From assembly GCA_027002755.1 (NCBI GenBank), contig JALWZI010000271.1:1-10930 (forward strand): a stretch of 10,930 nucleotides of DNA, read 5' to 3'. Below the pieces are notes generated by a model, which saw only the letters and a program-made list of their open reading frames with translations, did not search any database and was not told the DNA's origin. Positions within the stretch are counted from its first letter, which is position 1, and each line of letters opens with the position of its first letter. The DNA is from Campylobacteraceae bacterium (lineage in GTDB: Bacteria; Campylobacterota; Campylobacteria; Campylobacterales; Sulfurovaceae). This document shows positions 1-6,463 of this stretch, in pieces. Made by a program: the position numbers and the translations under genes.

Positions 1-956
1 ACCTCCTGCGGATCTTCGGCGGGGAGCGGATCCAGAAGATCATGAACTCCATGGGAATGGAAGAGGGAGAGTACATCGAATCCAAGCTCGTCACCCGCAG
101 CATCGAGAAGGCCCAGAAAAAAGTCGAAGCGATGCACTACGAATCCCGGAAGAATATCCTGGAGTACGACGACGTGGCCAACTACCAGCGCAAGGCGATC
201 TACGCCTTCCGCAACCAGCTCCTCGATCCCGAGTACGATATCGAAGGCAAGATCGAACAGAATCGGGAAGAGCTGGTGGACTACCTGCTCCAGGAAGCGG
301 AGATCTTCTCCGGACAACCCAGCGAAGACTACGATCTGGATCGCTACACGACCCTGATCAGAGAGTATACCGGCCTGGAGATCAGCCCCGAGACCTTCCG
401 GGGCAAAGAGGCCGACGAGATCCGGGAGGAGACACTGAAGATCCTCAAAGATGCCTATGAAGAGAAATTCGGCATCTTCGACGAAGAGCAGCGCAAAGAG
501 ATCGAAAAGATCCTGCTGCTGCAGGTTCTTGATACCGAATGGCGGGAGCACCTCTACGAGATGGATGTCCTCAAGACCGGGATCGGCCTGCGGGGCTACA
601 ATCAGAAAGACCCCCTGGTAGAGTACAAGCAGGAGAGCTACCGCCTTTTCGAAGCTCTTGTCCGCCGGATCAAGTTCGAATCCCTCAAACTGCTCTATCT
701 GGTCCAGTTCGACTTCAGTGCTCCCGAGGAGGAGCTGGAGGCTGCCGAAAAGATGCTCGAGGAGCTGGCCATCGACGAGGATGAGCTCATCAGCAACGAG
801 TACCAGGAGCTCCCTCAGGATACCACCGATGCCCAGAACACCCCCTACGTGGCTCCCCACAAACCCAAACGCAACGACCCCTGCCCCTGCGGCAGCGGAA
901 AGAAATACAAAAACTGCTGCGGTAAAAGCGGGCCCAAGAAAGGGCTCCTGGCCTGA
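1..956 (+). CDS. secA: Protein translocase ATPase SecA, C-terminal part (5' end outside window)
   Basis: SecA is the cytoplasmic motor ATPase that drives unfolded preproteins through the SecYEG channel. The reading frame is already open at base 3, and about 317 codons are visible before the TGA at 954-956. The first visible residues (LLRIFGGERIQKIMNSMGM, then GEYIESKLVTRSIEKAQKKVE and RKNILEYDDVANYQR) are the conserved segment leading into the helical scaffold and helical wing domains. The protein ends in a typical SEC-C zinc tail, NDPCPCGSGKKYKNCCG, whose Cys residues bind Zn and in other bacteria contact SecB or lipids. The motor domains (Walker A/B) lie upstream of the window. The stop overlaps the next start (TGATG), so translation is probably coupled to the permease gene. 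Family identity is very secure. Confidence 0.97.
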   Translation, partial: LLRIFGGERIQKIMNSMGMEEGEYIESKLVTRSIEKAQKKVEAMHYESRKNILEYDDVANYQRKAIYAFRNQLLDPEYDIEGKIEQNREELVDYLLQEAEIFSGQPSEDYDLDRYTTLIREYTGLEISPETFRGKEADEIREETLKILKDAYEEKFGIFDEEQRKEIEKILLLQVLDTEWREHLYEMDVLKTGIGLRGYNQKDPLVEYKQESYRLFEALVRRIKFESLKLLYLVQFDFSAPEEELEAAEKMLEELAIDEDELISNEYQELPQDTTDAQNTPYVAPHKPKRNDPCPCGSGKKYKNCCGKSGPKKGLLA

Positions 957-2176
957 TGGCCCTCCCCTCCGATCCCCGTGTCGTCCGGCGTATCGTCCGC
1001 CACTATCTGCGCTACGATCCCGAAAATCCCTTCATCTTCATCTCCGCTCTGCTGGCGTTTCTTGGGATCACCGCAGGGGTCATGGTCCTGATGATCGCCA
1101 TGGGAATTATGAACGGTACCCAGAAGGAGTTCGAGAAGAAGCTCTTCGTGATGAACTATCCCCTGACCGTCGTCAGCTACGGCGAAGGAGTTCGACACTC
1201 TACGCTTGAAAAGATCCACAAAGAGTTTCCCGAAATGAAGATCAGCCCTTTCTACAGCACCCAGGTGATCGCCCGGTACGGCGACGGGATCCAGGGGGGC
1301 ATCCTCTACGGGGTCGATTTTGCCAAAGAGGCCTCGCTCAATCCGATCTTCGCCAAAGCACTGGAACAGAACAGAACACTCCCCCCTTCCCGTTATGACC
1401 TCATCGCCGGAGACGACCTGGCGATGGAGCTGAATGCGAAAGTCGGAGAGAAGATCACCCTCTTTTTCTCCCAATACCAGGCGGCGGGCCTGGGGACGAT
1501 GCCGCTGCAGAAGCGTTTCCGGCTGCGGGGCACCTTCAATTCGGGGCTCAAGGCCTACGACAAAGCGATCATGTACACCACGCTGGGAGCCTTTCAGAAG
1601 GTCCTCAAAAAGGCGCCGGACCGCTATGACGGGCTCCACCTCTACACCGACGATCCCTTCGGCAGGATCCAAGCGGTCAAAGCCCTTCTCCCCGACGATG
1701 CCGACGTGGAGGGGTGGTGGCAGCAGAACGGCAATTTCTTCTCCGCCATGCAGATGGAGAAAAAGGCCCTCTTCCTGGTCCTGCTGCTCATTATTCTCGT
1801 CGCCTCGCTCAACATCATCAGCTCCCTGCTGATGACCGTCATGAGCCGCCGCAGAGAGATCGCCCTGCTGCGGACCCTGGGAGCTACCCGCCGGGAGATC
1901 CGCCAGATCTTTTTCCGCCTGGGGATCGCCATCGGCAGCGCCGGGATCCTTGCCGGCACGCTTCTGGGCTTCGGAGGGATCTGGGTGCTGACCCATTTCA
2001 ATATCATCACCCTCCCTGCCGACGTCTACGGCACCAGCCGCCTGCCGGTGGACCTGCTCTGGAGTGATTTCGCCATGATCCTCGCAGGAACGGCACTGAT
2101 CGTTCTGCTTTCGGCCCTCTATCCTGCCCGAAAAGCCTCGATGACCGATCCCCTGAATGTCCTGAGGAACGAATAG
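956..2176 (+). CDS. LolC/LolE-type lipoprotein-releasing ABC transporter permease
   Basis: This 406-residue inner-membrane permease has the MacB/FtsX-like fold of the Lol system, which extracts lipoproteins from the inner membrane and hands them to LolA. One hydrophobic segment (about residues 26-48) is followed by a long periplasmic domain (about 50-265). Three more segments follow (about 271-297, 316-345, 370-395), with the family's coupling-helix region MSRRREIALLRTLGATRREI after the second. The length matches LolC/LolE (about 400). Campylobacterota often have a single hybrid permease (sometimes called LolF), thought to act as a homodimer, and in H. pylori the homologue also lies beside secA. 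No LolD ATPase is visible here. The start shares its A with the secA stop, so a common transcript is expected. The subtype (C, E or F) cannot be settled from sequence alone. Confidence 0.85.
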   Translation: MALPSDPRVVRRIVRHYLRYDPENPFIFISALLAFLGITAGVMVLMIAMGIMNGTQKEFEKKLFVMNYPLTVVSYGEGVRHSTLEKIHKEFPEMKISPFYSTQVIARYGDGIQGGILYGVDFAKEASLNPIFAKALEQNRTLPPSRYDLIAGDDLAMELNAKVGEKITLFFSQYQAAGLGTMPLQKRFRLRGTFNSGLKAYDKAIMYTTLGAFQKVLKKAPDRYDGLHLYTDDPFGRIQAVKALLPDDADVEGWWQQNGNFFSAMQMEKKALFLVLLLIILVASLNIISSLLMTVMSRRREIALLRTLGATRREIRQIFFRLGIAIGSAGILAGTLLGFGGIWVLTHFNIITLPADVYGTSRLPVDLLWSDFAMILAGTALIVLLSALYPARKASMTDPLNVLRNE

Positions 2177-2186
2177 CGAGACGCGG

Positions 2187-2201
2187 GGTGAGCTAATCAC
2201 C
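2187..2201. other. Small hairpin between convergent genes
   Basis: GGTGA-GCTAA-TCACC forms a perfect 5-bp stem with a 5-nt loop in the 35-bp gap between the permease stop and the end of the minus-strand AsmA-like gene. There is no T-tract on either side, so it is not a classical intrinsic terminator. It could still be a weak bidirectional terminator or an mRNA 3'-end stabiliser. Its position between convergent genes is the main argument. Confidence 0.3.
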
Positions 2202-2211
2202 GGAGTGAACG

Positions 2212-4872
2212 TTAATAGGCCTGGCTGTTTCCTGCGGTTGCATTGTCCTCCCGGGCGGCAGGAGCTTTGGGCAGTGGAGCAGCCGGAGCCGGCGGCGGCG
2301 TGGTCAGCAGCTCCTCGTCCGGCTTCGGCTCCGAGAGATGGGCGGGAGCGGTCAGGGTACGTCGCAATAGATCGAGTGGGTAGAGCAGCGCCTCACCCAC
2401 CGGATTGGTATGGATCTTGGGTTTTTGGAGGGTTCCGGTTATCCTGACTCCCGCCGTAAGGCTCTTGTCCTTGCCGAAAAGGATATAACCGACGACGGGG
2501 ATGGAGGAGATCGCCTTGCCCATCTCCCGGGCTGTCCGGATCGCCAATTCAACGTCAAGACGGCCATCGGCCAGATTCACGGTTCCCTGACCGGCGATGG
2601 TGGAAGATTTGCCTACCAACAGAATCCGCCCCAGTCTCAGCTGATCCCCTTTGAGGGTGAAGAGGATCGTTCCTTTTTTCAGTTCGAACCCCTTGTCGCT
2701 GAAGCCGGGACTGGAAAAGCTCATCAGCGCAGGGACCGTATTGATCATAGCGATCAGTCTGTTGTAGGCTTTGAACCCGGTGAGAATCCCTCCCCGGATC
2801 AGGATCTCACCCGAGTATCCTTTCTCAGGATTTCCCTGGAGGTGGAGGGTGTAACGGCCGTTGCGTATCCCGTCGAAGTGGATCAGAGCATGCAGCATCC
2901 GGTCTCCGATCCCTTCGGCCCAGATCCTGAGCTCTTTCCCCCGTTTGCTCAGATTCAGACGATCCCGGCCCAGCTGTCCCACAAAATCGAGATCCTGCCC
3001 CCGTTTCCGAAGGCGGTAACTGTCGCTGAGCAGTACATAGGGGCCGTATCGTATCAGACTCTTCCTGCCCAGGACGGTCAGCGTACCGGAACTTTTACCC
3101 CCGTCGATCTTTTTCATCTCCGCCAGGAGTTTCTGGGCATCGATGTTGATCCCCTCGATCTGCAAAACATCCTCTTTGGAACTGTATTTCAACTTCCCGC
3201 CAAAGGCTTCCAGGCTGACTTTGCCGTCGGGAGCGACCTCCACCTTGAAGGGGAATTGTGTCAGCGGTCCATTTTTGACATAGAAAGGGCTCTCTTTCCA
3301 GGCCAGTATCCCGCTGATCCGCCATCTGCCATCCGCCTTTCCCGTCATCAGGATCTCTCCTCCGGATGCCAGGCGCAGCAGTCCCCGAAGGTAGGGGCGC
3401 CAGGGGGCGAGATCCCGGATATGGAAGCGGATATTCTCCCGGGTATCGACAACCAGGCTGCTCTTGAGTGTCGGGAAACTCAGAGTACGGCGTTCCTCGC
3501 TCCAGGAGACTTCAGCCGGGATCCTGACCTTCGTCATCCGCAGCAGCGGCACCGGAATTCCGGGATCAAACTTCTCTACATAGAGGCGAAGTTTTCCCCT
3601 TTTACGTTTGAGGTTGATCGTCCCGTCGAGGGATCCTCTGAAAAGCTTTTCCCGAATCCTGAAGGAACGCAGCCGGAGAGTACGGCTGGTGAAAGCCAGT
3701 TCGCCTCCTCCGATGCGAAAAACCTTTTTTCGGTACTCAAGTTTCCCTGGGGAGAGGCGGGCCAGACCCCGGATCCTGACCTCGCCTTTGACCAGAGGAA
3801 TATCGATCGCGACCTTGGCATCGGCTTTGCCCTCTTTCTGTCCCAGAGCTACCTTGATGCCGTAGGTATTGAGGATCTTGAGGACCTGCCAGTCGACCCG
3901 CCCGTGATAACGGAGCCGCAGCAGCAGTTCCAACCGATCGGGATCAAAGAGATTCAGCAGGGCGGCCCGGCTGCCGTCGATGGGATGTTTCCCATAGCGG
4001 GGCTTGTCAAGCAGTATATAGAGATTGCCCTCCTGGAGGACCACCCTGGCGGAAGGGGCATCGATGGGCTTGAGACGGTCATGGAAACGCAGATGGACCT
4101 TCTCCAGCCTCGCAGCCCCCTGCAGTGTCGCCAGATCCGGAACGATCCGCCCCGCCTTAAGATCCAGCTCACCTCTCCCCTGAAGATACTCCAGTCTGTA
4201 GCGGTGGGCCGAGAGGCGATGCAGCAGCCACTCTCTGGCATCGGGACTCAGATTCACCAGCCCCATGAGCCGGTGCAGAGAGGCCGTCGGTTCCGAATCG
4301 ATCCAGAAGGTAAAACCTTTCCCGATCCGCTCGATCCGAAACGCTCCGTTTAGATCGGGAACCTGGTAGTAGCCCGATGCCAGAACCCTTCCGTCCCCGT
4401 AACGATAGTGCAGCTCTCCCGAGAGGGTCACTTTTCGCGAGAGGATCTGCACCATGGGCAGCTGGATCTCCATGGAATCGCCCCGATCGTAGATCATTCC
4501 GGCCACCTCGTAGTCGCCGCCTTTGAGATAGAGGATCCGGTCCCGATAGATCAGCCGGTAGTTCTGCCCGTCGATGCGGATCTCTTCCGCTTCGATCTCG
4601 TCGAAATATCGCAGGACCCGGTGAAGGGTATCGAGCCCCTTTTTCAGGCTGTCGGAGGAGCTGCGGGTCCTGGAACGCGGGATCACAAGCCGTTGAACCC
4701 GCAGGTGTAGTCTGTGATCCAGTTTAAGATATAATTTTTCCGACTGATATCCCATCACCGAGAGCCGGTCGAGGGAGATACCGTGGTGCAGTGCCGCCCA
4801 TCCTGACACAAGCAAAACAACCGGGAGAAGGAGAAGAAGAACCATGCGCTGGATCGATCGTCTGGAGACCAT
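2212..4872 (-). CDS. AsmA/YhdP-like (DUF3971-type) envelope protein
   Basis: This 886-residue protein has a basic N-terminus and one membrane anchor (about residues 10-27), followed by a very long beta-strand-rich region without Cys-rich or catalytic motifs. The C-terminal part (about 695-840: GGILTGFKAYNRLI, GKSSTIAGQGTVNLADGRLD, then GTLQKPKIHTNP) looks like the conserved end of the AsmA/YhdP/TamB superfamily. Members of that group are inner-membrane-anchored periplasmic bridges implicated in phospholipid transport to the outer membrane. After residue 840 comes a 46-residue tail rich in Pro and Ala. The start at 4872 is chosen because minus-strand AGAGGA lies just upstream. The alternative ATG at 4845 (Met10) has no ribosome binding site and would cut into the anchor. 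With the 4872 start, the gene overlaps mltG by 29 bp. The superfamily is well supported; the exact substrate is unknown. Confidence 0.8.
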   Translation of the reverse strand: MVSRRSIQRMVLLLLLPVVLLVSGWAALHHGISLDRLSVMGYQSEKLYLKLDHRLHLRVQRLVIPRSRTRSSSDSLKKGLDTLHRVLRYFDEIEAEEIRIDGQNYRLIYRDRILYLKGGDYEVAGMIYDRGDSMEIQLPMVQILSRKVTLSGELHYRYGDGRVLASGYYQVPDLNGAFRIERIGKGFTFWIDSEPTASLHRLMGLVNLSPDAREWLLHRLSAHRYRLEYLQGRGELDLKAGRIVPDLATLQGAARLEKVHLRFHDRLKPIDAPSARVVLQEGNLYILLDKPRYGKHPIDGSRAALLNLFDPDRLELLLRLRYHGRVDWQVLKILNTYGIKVALGQKEGKADAKVAIDIPLVKGEVRIRGLARLSPGKLEYRKKVFRIGGGELAFTSRTLRLRSFRIREKLFRGSLDGTINLKRKRGKLRLYVEKFDPGIPVPLLRMTKVRIPAEVSWSEERRTLSFPTLKSSLVVDTRENIRFHIRDLAPWRPYLRGLLRLASGGEILMTGKADGRWRISGILAWKESPFYVKNGPLTQFPFKVEVAPDGKVSLEAFGGKLKYSSKEDVLQIEGINIDAQKLLAEMKKIDGGKSSGTLTVLGRKSLIRYGPYVLLSDSYRLRKRGQDLDFVGQLGRDRLNLSKRGKELRIWAEGIGDRMLHALIHFDGIRNGRYTLHLQGNPEKGYSGEILIRGGILTGFKAYNRLIAMINTVPALMSFSSPGFSDKGFELKKGTILFTLKGDQLRLGRILLVGKSSTIAGQGTVNLADGRLDVELAIRTAREMGKAISSIPVVGYILFGKDKSLTAGVRITGTLQKPKIHTNPVGEALLYPLDLLRRTLTAPAHLSEPKPDEELLTTPPPAPAAPLPKAPAAREDNATAGNSQAY
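4730..4735 (+). promoter_or_regulatory. Probable -10 box of the mltG promoter, inside the AsmA-like gene
   Basis: A perfect TATAAT lies in an A/T-rich patch (TTTAAGATATAATTTTTC) that stands out from the GC-rich surroundings. It forces TTA and TAT codons into the opposite-strand gene. No good -35 box is seen, which is usual for Campylobacterota sigma-70 promoters. Transcription would start near 4742, leaving a leader of about 100 nt before mltG. This is inferred from sequence only. Confidence 0.5.
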
Positions 4873-5803
4873 TGTCCTCTTTTTTCTCCTCTCATTCCTT
4901 TACTATTTTACCCTGCCGGTCCATCCGCCGAAAAACATCCGTCTGACCGACACTTCTGTTGATTCTATTATAGCAAAGCTGCAGAATGAAGGGGTGGAGG
5001 TCGGTCGGATCGACGCCTGGGTTCTACACCGCCTCGATACCCCGCAGACCGGATGGCTCTACCTGGGAAAAAACCGGATGAACCGGCTGGAGTTTCTGCG
5101 AAAGGTGGGCTCATCCTCCGGCCGTTTCAAACCGGTCACACTTATTCCCGGCGAAACTACCGTCATCTTCTTCGACCAGCTGGCAAAATCCCTGGATCGC
5201 AACGCCACGAAGCTCCGGCAGGCCTTCGATAGGCTCAGTCCCTACCCCGAGGCAGGGATCCTGGCCGAAAGCTACAACATTCCGCTGCAATACGACGAGA
5301 ACCGCATCGTCAACTACCTGGTGAACCTGACGGAGCAGCGTTACAGACGACTGGCCCGGGAAGCCGGGGTCCCCTACGATCCGAAAGAGTGGCAGCGGAT
5401 CCTCACCGTCGCCTCCATCATCCAGAAAGAGGCGGCCAACCGCCGGGAGATGCCCCTGATCGCCTCGGTGATCTACAACCGGCTCAGGAAAAAGATGCGC
5501 CTCCAGATGGACGGGACCCTCAACTACGGCCGCTATTCCCATGTCCGGGTCACTCCCGAACGGATCCGCGACGATAACAGCACCTACAACACCTACCGCC
5601 ACCGCGGCCTGCCCAACGCCCCCGTCTGCAACGTCTCCACCGCTGCCATCCGAGCCGCTCTCCATCCGGCAAAAACCGACTACCTCTACTTCTTCCGCAA
5701 CAAAAAAGGAACCCACGATTTCTTCAAAAACTACAAAGCCCACCTCAAAGAGGTGCGCAAAAAAAGACGGGAGTTGGAGGAAGAGAAGAAGACGGGCCAT
5801 TAG
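4844..5803 (+). CDS. mltG: Endolytic murein transglycosylase MltG
   Basis: MltG is an inner-membrane-anchored lytic transglycosylase that cleaves nascent peptidoglycan and sets glycan strand length. The protein has 319 residues, close to the family norm of about 330. It has a short cytoplasmic start, one membrane segment (about residues 8-24), a LysM-like region, and the YceG catalytic domain. The signature ILTVASIIQKEA places the catalytic Glu at residue 196. It is followed by MPLIASVIYNRL, LQMDGTLNYG and the GLPNAPVCN motif (about 255-263), a variant of the common GLPPxPICNP. The tail is highly charged. A purine-rich ribosome binding site (GGGAGAAGGAGAAGAAG) precedes ATG 4844. The gene is divergent from and overlaps the AsmA-like gene. 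Identity is secure. Confidence 0.95.
   Translation: MRWIDRLETIVLFFLLSFLYYFTLPVHPPKNIRLTDTSVDSIIAKLQNEGVEVGRIDAWVLHRLDTPQTGWLYLGKNRMNRLEFLRKVGSSSGRFKPVTLIPGETTVIFFDQLAKSLDRNATKLRQAFDRLSPYPEAGILAESYNIPLQYDENRIVNYLVNLTEQRYRRLAREAGVPYDPKEWQRILTVASIIQKEAANRREMPLIASVIYNRLRKKMRLQMDGTLNYGRYSHVRVTPERIRDDNSTYNTYRHRGLPNAPVCNVSTAAIRAALHPAKTDYLYFFRNKKGTHDFFKNYKAHLKEVRKKRRELEEEKKTGH
4967..4972 (-). promoter_or_regulatory. Probable extended -10 promoter of the AsmA-like gene, inside mltG
   Basis: Read on the minus strand, the sequence is TTTGCTATAATAGAA, which contains the extended -10 pattern TGnTATAAT. It lies in a local A/T-rich patch of mltG (codons for VDSII, including a rare ATA). Transcription would begin near 4960 and give a leader of about 88 nt before the start at 4872. 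The -35 region is poor. Because mltG starts at 4844, the promoter of its neighbour has to lie within mltG. Confidence 0.5.
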
Positions 5804-5905
5804 TCATTGGTCATGGGGGGATAGTTCGTTTCCTATTCCGTCCAGCCCCGGTGAAAACTAGGGTCAACAGTTATCACCGCACCAAGTAACTATCTCAATT
5901 TTTGA

Positions 5906-6005
5906 GAGAGCGATACGGGGTGAGATGTGTGCAAAGAAATCCGAAGGACTCCCCGTAGGGAATTCGAGGACTTTGTTTGCACGCAGATCGCCGCGTATCG
6001 CTCTC
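5906..6005. repeat. Internal hairpin A of the MITE-like element
   Basis: GAGAGCGATACG at 5906-5917 pairs perfectly with CGTATCGCTCTC at 5994-6005 (12 bp). The stem continues with interruptions through GTGTGCAAA (about 5927-5935) and TTTGCACGC (about 5976-5984). The loop region is about 40 nt and contains CCCCGTAGGG and GAATTC. It is probably part of the same mobile repeat. Confidence 0.65.
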
Positions 6006-6014
6006 CCCGGAGGG

Positions 6015-6111
6015 TGCGGCACTTTTGCCCATAGGCTGCGTTGGATTTTCTTGAATTAGCCTCCGGCTAGTCCTGCAAAAATCCGCCTTGCCTCTGAGCA
6101 AAATTGCCGCA
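6015..6111. repeat. Internal hairpin B of the MITE-like element
   Basis: The 22-nt arms at 6015-6036 (TGCGGCACTTTTGCCCATAG...) and 6090-6111 pair in 19 of 22 positions. An inner imperfect stem (GGATTTT with AAAATCC) is capped by TAGCCTCCGGCTA, a small perfect hairpin at the tip. The conserved pairing despite mismatches suggests that the structure matters to the repeat, or that it has aged since insertion. Confidence 0.6.
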
Positions 6112-6147
6112 TCAAAAGTTTGAGGTAGTTACTTGGTGCGGTGATAA

Positions 6148-6463
6148 ATCAGGGAGCTAGAATTTATTCTCACCGAAGAAAACACATCAGTGAAAATTCA
6201 CTCGATATCCACCTGCTGTACATGGGACAATCAAACAGACGCCAGTCCTTCGCGTTTTCTTTTTCTTTGCTTCGTTTCCTTTTTCTTTGTCGCGAAACAA
6301 AGAAAAAGAAATGAAGGGAAAGCCCGGAAACTTGGAAACGCGAATTCATTCGCATCCATTGATCCCGGAAGCGTTTTACATCGCTATCCATGGCCGGAAA
6401 TGAATTCCCAGTTCCATGAAACTGGTGTTACGAAGCGACGCTTCATCAACGATTCCTGATTCT
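6148..6463. other. Gene-free stretch with several short palindromes
   Basis: I see no credible gene here. Apart from the A/T-rich hairpin listed separately, it holds AGTGAA-AA-TTCACT (6189-6202), GCGAAT-TC-ATTCGC (6340-6353), CAGTT...AACTG (6409-6424) and GAAGCG-A-CGCTTC (6432-6444). The last lies 20 bases beyond the stop of the minus-strand DUF234 gene and could mark its 3' end, but it lacks a U-tract. The density of palindromes suggests an accumulation zone for repeats rather than a coding relic. Confidence 0.45.
6255..6322. repeat. A/T-rich hairpin with duplicated TTTTTCTTTG
   Basis: CTTTTTCTTTGT (6279-6290) pairs perfectly with ACAAAGAAAAAG (6297-6308) around the loop CGCGAA. The pairing extends outward to 6265 and 6322 at 20 of 26 positions without gaps. 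A second copy of TTTTTCTTTG lies just upstream (6260-6269). The T-rich and A-rich arms would give U-tracts on either strand, so it might stop transcription between mltG and the convergent DUF234 gene. It may equally be a degraded interspersed repeat. Confidence 0.5.

Larger units (their letters stand above)
5871..6147. mobile_element. MITE-like element with perfect 22-bp terminal inverted repeats
   Basis: Bases 5871-5892 (TTATCACCGCACCAAGTAAC plus TA) are the exact reverse complement of 6126-6147, bounding a 277-bp non-coding unit. The similarity continues imperfectly inward (CTCAA..TTTTGA on both sides) and possibly outward to about 5849 and 6175 (CGGTGA / TCACCG). Between the ends lie two further large hairpins (5906-6005 and 6015-6111), so one strand could fold as a three-way junction. 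If the element proper is TCACC...GGTGA, it is flanked by TA on both sides, as with IS630/Tc1-related MITEs. That assignment is inference. No transposase is encoded. An alternative is a structured ncRNA or a large intergenic repeat. Confidence 0.7.

Noticed and set aside
845..2200. 451-codon open frame antisense to the permease
   Set aside because: Its predicted protein is an Asp/Gly/Gln/His-rich mixture with no family resemblance, and the plus-strand frame is a clear membrane permease. Long antisense frames are expected in GC-rich genes.
2187..2201. Intrinsic terminator for the permease or AsmA-like gene
   Set aside because: The stem is only 5 bp and there is no T-tract, so it is listed as a hairpin and not called a terminator.
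2410..4353. 647-codon open frame antisense to the AsmA-like gene
   Set aside because: No domain pattern is visible, composition looks like a codon-bias shadow, and the minus frame has a start with ribosome site, an anchor and family motifs.
5798..5817. Degenerate heptads CATTAGT-CATTGGT-CATGGGG over the mltG stop codon
   Set aside because: Reminiscent of heptamer repeats, but only about two units agree, so chance cannot be excluded.
5895..6101. 68-codon minus-strand frame inside the MITE-like element
   Set aside because: It consists of hairpin arms of the repeat and has no ribosome site or family resemblance.
6170..6459. Small frames on both strands in the palindrome-rich gap
   Set aside because: They translate the A/T-rich hairpin into Phe/Lys runs and overlap each other; no coding signature.
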